A stretch of 64,000 nt of DNA from Rotaria macrura (GCA_900239685.1 OENT01000681.1:18605-82604); one strand, 5' to 3'. Shown: positions 50,370-63,510, numbered from the stretch's first letter. Notes: generated by a model not told the origin, from the letters alone. Numbers and translations are program-made.

Positions 50370-52264
50370 GCACTAGTTAACGTTAGTTTTTCATTGGAAA
50401 GTTTCATATTAGAACTTTTATCAAAGAAAATTTTTCTTATTCATTGAAAGCTTTTTTAATATTCGCTAGTATTTCAACAATTGTATTGGACTCTTTAAAA
50501 TAAAATATTTTAAAATAGTGTTGACCTATCGATAGTTGGAATATGAAGTTCAACTAGGATAAATCAGAGATGTTTTAAAATAGTCTCAGAATGTTAATTA
50601 TTTTACTGTTGTTTTTATCATTAGGGGGAGGGTTGCGTTGTGAAAAGGATCAGAGGCGCAACTTAGTAAAAACACCGGTCACCACAATAATCGATTGTGG
50701 CGGTGATTGAAATTGATGAGATAAAATAACATTGAATTCGGATGAATATCGGATAATATATTTGATTTGAACAGAAAAGATATGAGATTAAGAAAATGGA
50801 CAAGAGAGTAACTGGCAAGAGCTACGAGAGAAGGAAATAGTTGAGGTAGATAGTAAAAATATTCGAATAACGAGCGTAAGGTATCGGAAGAAGGAATATA
50901 GATAAATGTCAATGAAATGAGATACAGGTAACGTGTTTAGATTAAGAAGAAAAAGAGAAGAAGAATAATTATTGTTATTTGAAACAACAGTTTTTAGGCA
51001 TAAAAGCAATAGGAGAGAAAAACAGAGGAAAACTAGATAGAGACACAAACAAGGAGACACACAAAAAGTACCAAGATAACATCATTGACGATTAAGCTTT
51101 TACTGGGACTGGGTTCGGTAGTGGCTGACAACGCTCACCGTTCGTTTTGTCCTTGTAATTTTAGTTTACTCTTCCTAGTTCTTTCTTTTTACGTAGAAGA
51201 TAAAACCAAATCACCTTTACTTTGTTTTATGATAAGAAGATAATTGGCACCTCAATTCTTTGTTTCAACGTACATCCTATTCGTCATATTTGATAAGAAA
51301 GCATTCGTTTGTTCTTCAGGTACTTTTTCTTTTCGTAAAAAAACAACTGGAAAAGAGGTGATAAGACAATGTGGCAACATGTATAATGCTTTTCGTCAAA
51401 CTAGCAGCAATACGAAGAGAGACTTTGATTATTCAATATGGTATATTGAAAGCTAAAATTAATTGAATCTAGTCAAAGTGAAGTCTTGATTACCTGCATA
51501 TAATTTTATAAAAAGATATTAATTAAAAATACCTTATTATTAAAGTTGATGTTGAATTACCAAAAATATAAATTATGCAAATACTCATCATAGATCACGT
51601 ATAAAATGATATCACGACTCATCGAGTACTTAACATTGATCTCGATCTTAATATTAGTATCAGAAATAAATTCAAAAATATTTTTGCTGTAGTCTTTATT
51701 TTATTTTTATTCACACACACAATAATATTATTAACTTGAAGAACTCAAATAAACTAAAGCATTTGACGAACTAATTGATAAAAGTCAGAATGGATGTCCA
51801 CAAATTCTAAGAAAAATTTATTAAATACACGTTGGGAAACTTAGTTAACAATCTATCATGTAGGCAAAAAGAAGTAATCCCATTTTATAAACTATAGAAC
51901 AACATTTCACACTCATAAAATATTCATTATATTCATTTACTAACTGTGGCACATTTTATGATTTCAATGTTAGAACACGTTGAATCAGGTTGCATTCGAT
52001 GAATGGACAGTCAGATGAATCTGCTTTGATTATCACACGCATTTGAAAATCCTTTCAAAGTATTTCAATTGAAATTAATGAAAATATGATATTTTGTAGC
52101 AAATCTTACTGAAATTGTTGAAAAATCATCCTTTTCACACACTGTTTAGGTTAAAAGTGTCAGTTTATGTTTTCAAGATATAAATCATGGTTCATCTCTG
52201 TTTTTTGAACTAATTAGAGCTTCTTTAAAACATTTTTTTCAATTTCTATTGTTCATTGTGCTCA
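50370..52264. other. AGXT2 3' region and spacer
   Basis: AATAAA at 50499-50504 is a likely polyadenylation signal. A short inverted repeat around CACCACAATAATCGATTGTG at about 50680 is present. AG-rich low-complexity sequence at 50780-51060 gives false open frames. No other gene. Confidence 0.45.
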
Positions 52265-53165
52265 TTTTTGTGTACTCAAAAAGTGAGTACACTACTAAAA
52301 TCGGTCAGTGTGTCCGGCCGGCCGTCCGTTTATCCGATAACTCTTCACAATTACATTCGACTGAGTTGAAATTTTGTGCACAGAATAGTCTAATCAATAT
52401 CTAGGTCAAGTTCGAAGATGAGAAGGATCCGTCGAGAAATGGCTGAGTTATTGAAAAAATTGTCATTTTTCACCAAGCAATCCCTGAGGTGGGGTACAGG
52501 GAATTTTTCAAAAAAAAACTTTTTTCTCAGAATTATCCACAACTTATGTAAAGTGACTCAGTTTTTAACGCTGATTCAGAATCTGGTATTAGTTTTGAAC
52601 CAAATCGAGCTTTCTAAAAGAACATCGCCAAAAAAAGGTCTCGAAATAAACAAAAACTGCATCTCGAAACTAAATTGCCTAGATATGTCTCAGTTGACCA
52701 GTAGTGTTGGGTTTTCCCAAATAACTGGTTCTGTAGCTATTTAAAAGGACTATCGAAAGGTAAAAACCCAAAGTCAATAGATATTAATATTGACCAAACC
52801 ATCCCTGAGGGGTGGTACAGGGATTTTTTCAAAAAAACCTTTTTTCTCAGAATTATCCACAACGTATATAAATCGACTCAGTTTTTAACGCTGATTCCGA
52901 ATCTGATATTAGTTTTGAACCAAATCGAGCTTTCTAACAAAACATTGGCTGCAAAAAGGTCTCAAATGCACAAAAACTGCATCTAGAAACAAAATTGCCT
53001 AGATATGTCTGAGATGATCAGTAGTTTTGGAGTTTCCAAAAAAGGTTTACCAAGATACTTCATCCGTGCACTCATTCTAGGATGACTGATTTGTCTCATT
53101 CACTTTTTGAAGTACACATAACTCTCGGACATAAGTCCGAAGTTTCCGCATTTATTTCCTTTGAA
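52265..53165. repeat. inverted second copy of the 37-kb repeat, internally duplicated
   Basis: Starts with TGTGTACTCAAAAAGTGAGT and ends with CATAACTCTCGGACATAAGT; both ends match 36975-37560 in the opposite orientation. Within it, a block (about 52470-52710) is repeated at about 52800-53020 with small differences, each containing ATCCCTGAGG, TTTTTTCTCAGAATTATCCA and AACCAAATCGAGCTTTCTAA. The long inverted repeats that bound the 37-kb copy are absent here. Confidence 0.75.
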
Positions 53166-55353
53166 AATATTCTAATTTAAACAAAACATGAGATTGATAT
53201 AGTTACTCCTTGTAATTCAAGAATATGATTCATTATTCCCCTGTCGTATGACTGTTAAAATGTAAATTTCATAATAATACACTGCTATTGAATTCATGTT
53301 TCAGTTTTTTGATATTCTAAAGTTTCTGTCTGAACTGGATAATAAGTGCCTTTAGGAAAATGCATTTATGCAAATATTTATCATACAGTAAATTACTTTC
53401 GCATCCACATGCCCTTATAAGCAAAAGCATCTATAAAGTTTGAGTATGTTTTGATCGAGTGCTTAGAAAGCGTGTCTTGTGACTATCTTCTCATTGAAAA
53501 AGTTCATTGTCCTATGACCATCTTTTTTTTTCAAAACAAAGCCATTGAATATGATGAAAATCTTGAAATTTGAAGTCTTTTCCATACGAAAGTGTTCTGT
53601 AGGCATTCTTAGTACAATAAATAATAGAAAAACTTAGCTCTACAATTTTTCTTGAAACAAATATTTGCTGATAGGAATTTTTTCTGCAATTGGTTATGAA
53701 ACAGGATATACTTGCTGTTTACAAAATTTTTCGCACATCTTGCTCAATAATTGTTTCAAGCGTTTTTGAATCATACATACCATAGAATAAATATATGGTA
53801 CATGCAGCCCATTCAGTCGGAGTTAAAAAATGTTGGATCCGATGGACTCCAAAGATAAAAATTCACTATATTTGCTTTCTTTCGTTCTACACTATATCTA
53901 TTATTTATTGTAGTTACATCACTTTTTTTGTTCTGTTAGATTATTTCCATAATAAGTTCTCCTCAGTATTTCTCTTTTCTCTATTCATTTCTTTCATTTA
54001 ATAACACCTGTGTTTTCCAACTGTGAGATATAATATATGGGTATACGTTCTGTCAGTTGATATATATATATATACATCTGCTGTTTATATTGCAGAGAAG
54101 TAGAAATATACTTATCGATAAACAGAAGACATAGATATTGTTGTTTAATCAAATTATTTTTTAAGATTGAAAGGAATAATACCGATATCAAAGAATCCAT
54201 CCAGCATAATATCATTATGCCTCACGTCGTGATTCATTTCAGAATCTCTGTTTGATTGGATTTGAGAAATTATTAATGTCTGTTTCTTTTCTTCCGTAAA
54301 AAAGCTGAAGATGATCACTGTATTCGGCCTCCAAATATACATTACTGTCAAATAAGAGTATTGTGAAGGTTGAAATTAAATTAAATTGTACTGATATAAT
54401 GCATTTCGGTGTTAAGGTATTACAAACAAGCAAGCGGAGAAAAGCCGCATACTGTACTGAAATCGAATGTTTGCTATTTACTGATTGTATAACAGCCATA
54501 TCAGTAGTCAGGGATGATGTGCTGGATTGAATAACGACATATTACCTATTGCTATTTAATCAACAATAATGCAGTCTTAAATTTAAATATAAATTATGAA
54601 TTCCTTTTTTTGAAATCGAAGGTAACAACATAGTGAAAAATATTTTTGAGTTCTACGAAAGAATCCTCTCTCAATTTGAAAATTTAAAAGTTCCCTTTCT
54701 ATTTCATTGTTTAGATCACTTTTTAAAATCTTTTACACTTTTCCCAATCGTGATGCTTAAAAATATAATGAATAAACTGAAATGAGAGTTCTACTACATT
54801 AATAAATAACACGAAGTCACTTATAGAATGGACGTCTGGATATCGTTTATCATAGCACATCTGTTTCGTTCATCATAGTATTAACGTCATTGCATTTGGG
54901 ATCAAATTGATGCGTGGGAAAATATGAGGCCAGCTAATTGAAATTATCGTATTCGTCATCGATAAGCCGACCTGTTTTGGATTGATTAAATCATACCTAC
55001 TCTCACAAAAGAAGTTTTAAAAAATAGGAAAACATTGTGCTCCGGTGGAACCTAACCTAATATCAAATTCATCGTCAAAATCATGAAATAAGTCTGAAAA
55101 AATTTCCATTTCCAGAGTACCATTTCAAGTAATGAAGACATCTGTTAGACTGGCCTCTTGATGCAATGAGTTTGAGTATTGAAGAAATTAATTTGATTGA
55201 GGAGGATGAAGCCAAACAATAATAAACTGTGAGAATGTTTTTTTCTCGGCGACATTTTTTAATTTTTGTTTTTTCTTAGTTGAGAACAGTGCATTGAACA
55301 TCAACTTAGAGGAGACGAGATCGTCAAACATATCACGAACTATCCCGTAATAA
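53166..55353. other. AT-rich spacer
   Basis: No gene recognised. A (TA)n tract is near 54060. Several overlapping minus-strand frames at 54.0-54.5 kb show no motif. Confidence 0.4.
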
Positions 55354-58300
55354 ATGCTTTTGTTTTGGAATAGAAGAATGGAATTAGTAAGACGAGCAGT
55401 CCACAGCCTATCCAAAATCAATCTTTTTGTTGAACCCAATAGCAAGCGCGACCAAAACAATCCATTGTGGCGCGAACAGGTGCTTGCTACACGTGTCTAC
55501 ATGTTCCTGTTATCTACAATGTTGATTAGTCTTGTTCTATTCACTGGTCTGAGCACAAGAACAATGACGGTGACCATATCGAAACCATCGATCGACGTGT
55601 ACAAAACCCTTGAAGCTACTCATCCAAATACATTATCATGTCCTTGTCAACAGATTTCAGTACCATACTCGAGCTTCTTGTCGATTGAACCTGTATTCCA
55701 CCAAGTACGTATAAAATAATTCACACGACTCATAAATTAAAAACTGGTATCCAATGAGTCTATTTGTCATATACAATCAGTTATGGATTTCCGATTAAAA
55801 TCTCATGACCAATCGACTTCAAATAAGAAAAATTTCACGGGTTATCTTTCTCTTTTTGATCAACGATGAATCATTCAAGATTTAAGATAATTTCAAATTA
55901 AAGGAAAACAAAGATTTTTCAAGTATGACTATTGTTGTGTCATTTATGATGCACCGAAGCTGAAGTCGTAGACAGAAAATGTGGAATGCAAACACTGCAA
56001 AATATTACAAAATTGATGAGCAGAACAGAAAATTTCACACGATAGGCATTAAGAATCAGATAAACCCAGGTCGTTCGTTCCGGAGACCGGATCCGGCGGG
56101 AACCCACAGGAAACGGGATATTTTCCGGCTTCTTCCTGCTGGTTACGGTGTATTTCCGGCGAGAAAAACCACCGGAACATTGAAGCAGTATTCCGGCCGG
56201 AATTATCTGTACCCGGAACCTGGATATTCCGGAGACTTCCGAAAACCGGAAATTTCAAGGAAATACCTCGGATCAGCCCGGAACCTACCAGAACTATGGC
56301 AAGTTCCGCCAGGATTCAATCGAAAAATACAATAATCCGGTAAAGAAGCATCGGAAAACAGTCGGAATCCACCGTATTCCGACCAAATTATTTCTGCTTT
56401 CGAAATCAGGCCTCCGCTTGAAAAACAATTACATCGAATATTAAATTCTCAATTATATCATTCCTAGATACGCAAATCATTATTTCACAAAAAAAGACCT
56501 TTAAAGGTCTTTTTTGGGATTTTTTTCTAATTCCTTTAATTTAAGGACGATGTCCATGGCCTGGATAATTTACCATATTTCGATGGGTTCGCTTGAAAAT
56601 TTTAAGATGTGTTACTTAAAGTGTAATTGCTTTCAGTGCATTCATTGGCATTCGAAATGTTTTGATAAAATTTGAAATGATAGGTCCTTTAGAGACTTGA
56701 GAAGCGTCACTTACCTTTGATTGAAGACTCAGGATAGTCTCAAAACGCCGGTGTTTAACATGTGTGCTGCTCTTACACATATCGTTTTCGGTTTGCCAAA
56801 GTCTAAAAATCTGATTTTAAGGTCTTCGGACTGAAAATTCCCATTTTTGTGACAAAAGTGAGTTGGGTGAGAATTGTATAATGTTTTACTAGAATTTTAT
56901 TTGTTCCCAGGGTATCTTCTGATGTCGATTTAGGCTTGTTTAAAAAAGAAATAAAAACTGGCTTCAAAATTCGGAGACTTTGCTTAGTAATTCTGAGTAT
57001 TTAGCGCTGTTTGGGAAACGCCAGATGAATTTTCGGGAGCTTAGCGGAAACAGTCAGATCTGAGCCGTGTTCTCTCCGGATGGGAAAATTGCTTTTTCCG
57101 TTATCGGTATCCGGTCCGGAAACGTTCGGATCTGGACCGTATGTGGTCCGGGCTAGGAAACGGGAACCGTATCCGTGGATACGCTCATGTGCCCGGAATC
57201 GGTGGGAAGTAAGCCAGATCCGGAAGCCGGAACTGATTTCGGAAACCCGTTTCCGGAATTCGTGGGAATAACATGGAATCCGGCCGGTTCCCGCCGTACG
57301 TCTTGGACCTGGGCTACAGTCAATTCGTCTTTTTTCCGACAGGAAATGATCAGAAAAGTCCAACACATTTTTGAATGGAACAGTGTTTTCATGCTCCAGT
57401 TATTTCCTATCTTTTCCTGTAGGATACGGCGCTTTCTCTGCATCCTTCTGACCAGTTCCTGGTGAATCCAATGACCAAAAATATCGAACTAACCCAGGTC
57501 GAACAAGCACGGCCGTAAACGACCATGTACGGAGAAATACGGCTAAATGCATGGTCCAGTATTACGAACGTATATCTCCGTGTCGTGTACGGGGAAATAC
57601 GACGATATACAGAGAGTAAAACGATCATTTATGGTCCTCGTATACAAAACCCGTAAACGGTGTCTATTTTCCACCGTTTTCCTCCATATACAATCGGGTT
57701 TGTCCGTATACGACACGGCGATATACGAACGTAATACTGGACCATGTAAAACCGTATAATACAACCGTTTACGGTCGTGTGGGGAGCGTATACGGTCGTT
57801 TACTGCCGTATGCGAAGTCCGTAATCGTTGACCTGGGAAGATGTGAAAACAAGTCTACATCTTGTCTTTTTTCAACAAATAATACCCTGTTACAGACAGG
57901 TTGTAGCTACAATAAATCCATGACCGCAAAATTATCAGCATTATTTGGTTTTTTCCTTCAGGGGTTGAAGAATAAAACGCGCCCCTGAAAGCTTAGATCA
58001 GTAAACCTTTGATGGTAGAATAATAGATCCTTTTCTTCGAAGCGAAGAACAATATCAACCCTTTTTAAATAGCCATAAACACCTTTTATTTTTAAATGCC
58101 CTAAGTTTCATATACTCTTTGATTAAAAAATTCTTCCAGAGTTTAGGAAGGCAGCATGAACTTTTTAAAGACTTCCGAAGATATTCTTACAGTACTAGGG
58201 CTTCATATTTTTTGTTTTTTTTACCGTTGAGAATGTTTCAATTCTGAAAAAAATGAAGAAAAGAGTGAACTCATATTCTTCCGTTCAATTTCAAAGTAAC

Positions 58301-61300
58301 TTCTTTGAATATTTATTATATTTTTTCTTTACTTGACTGATTAGCAATCACTAAGCGGATACTGTTGATCGAATAATTATGCATTAATCTTTCTACCACA
58401 GGTGTGCTCAAGTGGGTTTGTTTCACTCGAATGGATTGCTTCGTTGTTCAATGAAGAAACGGCACGCTTTACACCACTCGACTTCCGTGTCACTGCGGCT
58501 ATGCAATTCCGGTATTTGTCAGCAATATGTTCGGTTCTAACAGAATCTGTGAACGCTACTGTGACAATGTTTCTTGCTGGCGGGCTAGTGAGTGCCAAAA
58601 CTCTACCCGAAACATCTCTTTACAATCAAATCGATGGTCTATTGTCGAAATTTGATTCCTTATTCGCTTTTTCATTGACATCCTCTCAGTCCGCCGTAAC
58701 TCTGATGATTATTATCAGACAGTTCCTGCTTTACTCCGCTCTGCAAACAAACGCATTTCAAATGAGTGTTCCTGGTTCCAACCAGTATCAAATAGTCAAC
58801 AACTTTTATCCACTAAATGACGATGCATCTTTCAACAATGTGAGTGTATATCATACGGATATCATTCAGTAAAATGATGTTGCTATGACCTTTCCGATAT
58901 TGAAAACATGCTCTGCTAAGTTTCTGTTGAGATATGTTCGTCTTTTGATGTATTTTAAGGAGAACTAGACAATAATATTCCGCGGTAACAGAGAACATGC
59001 TCATTGTGCAATCACAATATGCGTAAGAAGCAGCATTCATTTAATGTTTTCGAGTAATCGCAGAATGAAGTACAGCTATTCCATCATAGAACAATGAATC
59101 ATTTACGTGCAACAAACGAGCTCACATTTATTACGCCGACTTGCAAATTGTTCGCCAAGTCATAAAACGTTTGATCCGAGTTGATACATAGGAACTCGTA
59201 TTCATGACTCCAGAATTATGGCCATGTATCGTCATATTCCATATAAATAATACCGGCATACTGTCGTAAACAATAGGAATATGATCAATTACGGTGGACA
59301 ATAGGACCATTCGCACCCATCGTATTTTATCGTATTTCTATTTTACGGATTACCGATATAATATTAACAGCGTATGTGACGAAATATATTCGTAATTCAA
59401 AAATCATATATATGATTGTGTGTTTTTCGACCCGGTTGGTGGAACACAGATAATATAACCGGTGATTCAGCGTCACCGTTGCATCCCTATTGGGGACCAG
59501 CCCCCGCCACACCGTGGGCCTTGATTCAGATTGAGCATAGAAAACTGCATTAGAATATGTACGATGTGTATGACTCTGAAGTACTCATCAAATATTGTTT
59601 TATGCTTATCTCGTTAATAATGAATTCGAAACCTTTTTAAAGTGGCATTGGAGTCAACTCTTTTTTTTAAAGCTATCATTTAAATACGATAGCTAATTGT
59701 GACAAAATTAGCTTTCTTTAGATTCAATTTCCGGAATCTTGATATTCATCAGTTTGATGCAGGTATAAAACGATCTATTTCATGCCGTTGAACTTCAGAA
59801 TCTATTCGTACTAGCATTCACAAATTCAAAACTCCACCTACTTCTCGATTGACTGTTAATCAGAACCCCATCGATGGAGATTGATTCATGTTTTTACTTG
59901 ACTATGCTTGTTCAATATGATCATAGAAAAAAGAAATTTAGGTATTTAAGACTTCGAACCATCATCTAATAACACGAGTTATCGACAAATACTTCAACGA
60001 AATAAGTTAAACACTCGTTGATTTCCAGACTATAAACACTCACGTATTAAAAGTTCCAACAATTGTTCCCTCTAGAATTTGTATTTTGGAGAAAAAAAAT
60101 TATGTAATCTTCTAGAGCTAATTTCACTCTAATGAATCGATCAAGGCCTTATAAGATTATTTTCTTTTTTAATTAATTCTATACTCTTTCCCATTCATCC
60201 TCCGTTACATATATATCACATAGGATCAAAACAATATTTGATGGTACTTCAGGTTCATACAAATCATACAAATTCTAATGCAGTTTTCCACGCTCAATGT
60301 GAATACATTATCAGACTTAGGATTTAAGTAAATACTGAGGTGCTTTCAGTTTTATCTGTGTGAAATTTATGAAAAATAATCATAAGGGCAAAATACATGC
60401 TTCTATTATTTCACTTCCATGTTCATGAAAATAGAGTTGAATATCCAATAATTTAATGCTAAACTGTTCAGCGTAAGAAGCTCTACACGCCCAGAGTATT
60501 GGAAGGAATTTGGATGTATTCATTAAAGTAAAATAATTAGGTTTTACCGATAAATTCATGAAAATTCATTAGCAAGTTGTCATCGAAAACAGTTTTCGCG
60601 CTCGTTCCTTCCAAAATCGAAGTCGGAAAGAAAACTAAATAGTATAAGTTGTAGAGCAAGTTTCGCTCTATCGAACTGGTAGTGCCACTATTTCCATGAA
60701 TTCGGACTTTCTGATCGATTTTTTCAAACACTACACCTCTAGAGTGCATTACATAGCAACCTAGTGGAACGTATACAATGCCTAAAAAAATTGTTTTGAT
60801 TTCTACGGATTTTGATGCAGGTTTTCACGAGAAATCTGAATATATAGTTGGTTTTAAAATTTGAGTAAAAACGTTAGGACTTTCATCGCTATTTCGAAAA
60901 AAGTTCAATTTTGTTTTTTGGAAAAAATAAAAATTGCAGTTTTCGTAATTTACCTGTATCTTTACGAAAACAAAGTTTATTTTCAAAAAGTTTATTACAA
61001 AAATGTTCAGCGAAAAATTTGCTACAAAGCCTGAAATTTTCAATCAATTCAGGCGTGGTTGCCGGATCGGCTGGCGATTTCCGGTGGAATGACCCCTGAG
61101 TTATTTTTTCTTGTTCAAATGCACTATCTCAAACTATTTTTTCCTGAAGTATTTTCCCACAATTCGATAAGGTATTCAGAATCGACAGAGTTACTTAGAA
61201 GAATGCTGGAAAATCCTTGAATTCTTAAGAGCCACAGCTTTGGAGAGCTCTGTATACTCTTAATTCTTTTATCTTCTTAAGGAAGTGATACTTTATGCAT

Positions 61301-63449
61301 TTGTCTTAAAATTATAACACTACGAAAATACAATAAGTTACACCCCATATTTTATGATTCCGTCGAAAATCAAATTTACTACCAAACGAAAGGAAAACTA
61401 TTTACTGATTAGAAAGAATGTTTTTAGTCGGAAAAAATTACAATGCAACTAAGATTTAGAATGCTTCAACGATTCCAAATACAGATTTCTTCAAGAATAG
61501 ATTTTCACATTGGTATGGTTTACAAACAATCATAGACCTTCAACAACTATACAGGTCCTTTGGACTTAAGTGATTTTGTTGTAGTTCAATTAAGATCTAT
61601 CACATATTTATTGGTACGACATGAAGATATTCTATTGAATTTTTTTACTGAAAATGCCAAAGGTTTAGTTCGGTTCAATATATTCCTTAGAAATTTAAAA
61701 AAAATTCAAGATGATTTCAGACATTATTTCCTAACTGTGATGTCATTAATAAAGCACGCTAACTACCATCCAGTCGATCCCATAAGGCTGTTTCAGACGT
61801 CTAAGTATCGGGATCGTAAGCAACCTAATAAGTAAGTATTGATATTAAGAAGTATCAAAAAATTAACTTTCGTGCCATGAAAGATAAAAGGACAGGATTG
61901 GTTTTTTTTCCATGATAATATCTCTGGCGTAAAGTGAGCAGGATTCTTGCGAAAAACCATTCATGACCTTTTTTAATTTCTTTCATTATAAAGCTCTTAA
62001 TCTACCTTCTTGAAGGATGCTCAATGGAAAGCTATGTTGCATTTTTCTTAGTTTTTAGTTAAAAATGCAGAAGAATACGATAATTAGATTTCTCGAAGAT
62101 TTCGAAAGTTTATAAAAAATAGTTATAAGGAAATTTGCATCTCGAATTGCAAATAAACATGATTTATGCAAGGATTCTCGGTTTTGTAGCATGAATATAC
62201 AAATTCAGATGATTTATAGCCTGAAATCCAAGGGGGAAACAGCTGATTCCCCTTGCTGAAATCACTGATCGGAACGGTGGTTGGATCAGGAGCTTCCCTT
62301 CTTTTGTTTTGTATTGTTGAAGGTGACGCAGCCAGACATCGAGAAAACTAAGTGTACTTTTGTTTTTATAGAAATTTATTTTCAAAATTTTCTCAGATCT
62401 GTCCAACAGAACATTTTAGCATTCAAAAACACAAGAGTTGCGTTTCCAGAAACCGAAACTTGAGGCAATAAAGATTTTAGATAAACTTTTGCTTTAGTTA
62501 ATACAAGAAGTTTGATACATCGTAAATAAAGAAACAGAAGTTGAGTAGTCAAATTCTACTTACCAATGAAATCTTATGAAAAGATCATGATGCTCAAGTC
62601 TCATGCAACTAGTTTCTCTCATTTATTATATTCTTTTAAAGAGAGAATATATACATTGATAGGATTCACTTAACAACTTTGGATTCTGTGGACCGTACAG
62701 CACCGCAACATACAAAGCAGGTATCTATAACTGGAGTGCTGAGCTGCGACATTATACGCAGATGATGGATCCACATCCACCTCCAGTCTTCGTCATACCT
62801 GGAATGCATGTTGGATGCTTTGCATACGACGCTATCAGCATTAGTACACTCGAGTGCTTCTTCTCATCCATATGTCTCAATCGAACGGCACATTTGATCT
62901 CAGACCTATCACCCAGCGCTTGGCCGAAGCAACTGGATAGCTCGAAATTATCAACCTTCTTACCCAACTCAAACATCAAAGATCTTTTTGATAATCAGTT
63001 TATCGAAAAATGGGAAAAAATAAGAGATTTTTCTGGCTATTACAATGAATGTGCACCCATCTCATGTACTTACAGCTATGTACGACATAATAGTCTCATC
63101 TATGCAATTACTCTACTCCTTGGTTTGTATGGAGGTCTTACTGTCGGTCTTCGCATAATGGCACCGTACCTTGTGCAGTTTGGACAATACATCCATGAGC
63201 ATGTTCTCAATCAAAATAATCGAAAGCTACTTTTATGGCACTCACAATCACGTATGATTCTAACTGTGTTTAATAAAATAATCAACATCGTCAGATTCAC
63301 TTTAATTATGTTCAGGTTCCCATCGTAGCTTGACGAACGAATCTGCAGAACAAGAAATTAATCTAGAAAATGTGCAAGCTTCAAGTCAAAGTAGTCTTGA
63401 AAGTCTTTTGTTTTCTTTACCATACTTAAGATATTGTAGGATGGCGTGA
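55354..63449 (+). CDS. uncharacterised bdelloid-type membrane protein, unit 1
   Basis: Four exons in phase: 55354-55704, 58402-58839, 62663-63251 and 63316-63449, about 503 residues. Stops precede the ATG at 55354. Layout: basic start (RRMELVRRAVHSLSKINLF), helix 1 (VYMFLLSTMLISLVLFTGLS), then an outer region with LSCPCQQISVPYSSFLSI, FHQVCSSGFVSLEWI, FRVTAAMQFRYLSAIC, FGFCGPYSTATYKAG, PPPVFVIPGMHVGCF, STLECFFSSICLN and CAPISCTYSYVRH. Helix 2 (LIYAITLLLGLYGGLTVGLR) and a short tail follow. The paired cysteines suggest a disulphide-rich ectodomain. From memory this matches a multicopy protein family common in bdelloid rotifers; its function is unknown. Introns of 2.7 and 3.8 kb are far longer than others here and carry repeats. 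The last exon may splice into unit 2 instead of ending at 63449. Confidence 0.8.
56065..57313. mobile_element. CCCAGGTC-bounded element, copy B (TTCCGG-rich)
   Basis: Left end CCCAGGTCGTTCG, right end GGACCTGGG. The outer 270-290 bp on each side are GC-richer and saturated with CCGGA/TCCGG motifs in both orientations. The central 56400-57000 is AT-rich and holds a perfect 26-bp palindrome at 56490-56515. No coding capacity. It could be one 1.25-kb element or two short ones flanking unrelated intron sequence; the shared termini favour one. Confidence 0.55.
57493..57837. mobile_element. CCCAGGTC-bounded palindromic element, copy D (CGTATAC-rich)
   Basis: Begins CCCAGGTCGAAC and ends GTTGACCTGGG. 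The interior is built on CGTATAC/CCGTTTACGG motifs with inverted blocks, for example GGTCCAGTATTACGAACGTA near 57553 and its complement near 57730. It shares both termini and the GTATACGG motif with copy A at 5092-5342, though the arms differ in detail. No coding capacity. Confidence 0.7.
58840..62662 (+). other. long second intron of the membrane-protein gene
   Basis: A 3,823-bp intron bounded by GTGAGT and ATTGATAG. Mostly AT-rich. A 91-codon frame at 61560-61835 has no recognisable motif. A GC-richer strip lies at 61051-61100. No intact transposon recognised. Confidence 0.6.
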
Positions 63450-63456
63450 AAGATTA

Positions 63457-63510
63457 ATGAATTTCCTCAAGAAACTCCGCTTGACCTTTTCGTCATTGAA
63501 TTTATTCGAA
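63457..63510 (+). CDS. first exon of a second bdelloid-type membrane protein unit (partial)
   Basis: Encodes MNFLKKLRLTFSSLNLFE and then a GTAGGT donor. This matches the start of unit 1 (MELVRRAVHSLSKINLF) in spacing and in the final S-x-x-NLF. In frame upstream, WRERL aligns with WNRRM of unit 1. The rest lies beyond the window. It is either the start of a tandem gene only 7 bases after the stop of unit 1, or an internal exon joined to unit 1 through the acceptor ATTGTAG at 63432-63438. Confidence 0.5.

Larger units (their letters stand above)
55705..58401 (+). other. long first intron packed with repeat elements
   Basis: A 2,697-bp intron bounded by GTACGT and CTACCACAG. It contains elements B (56065-57313) and D (57493-57837), which account for more than half its length. 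Short frames seen here come from these self-complementary repeats. Confidence 0.8.

Noticed and set aside
50788..51060. 90-codon minus-strand Leu/Ser-rich frame
   Set aside because: It reflects AG-rich low-complexity DNA, with no motif or splice context.
57001..57764. Several overlapping open frames on both strands
   Set aside because: They arise from self-complementary CCGG and CGTATAC repeats in elements B and D, which keep both strands open.
61560..61835. 91-codon plus-strand frame in the second intron of the membrane-protein gene
   Set aside because: It does not match the family, and exons 2 and 3 join in phase without it.
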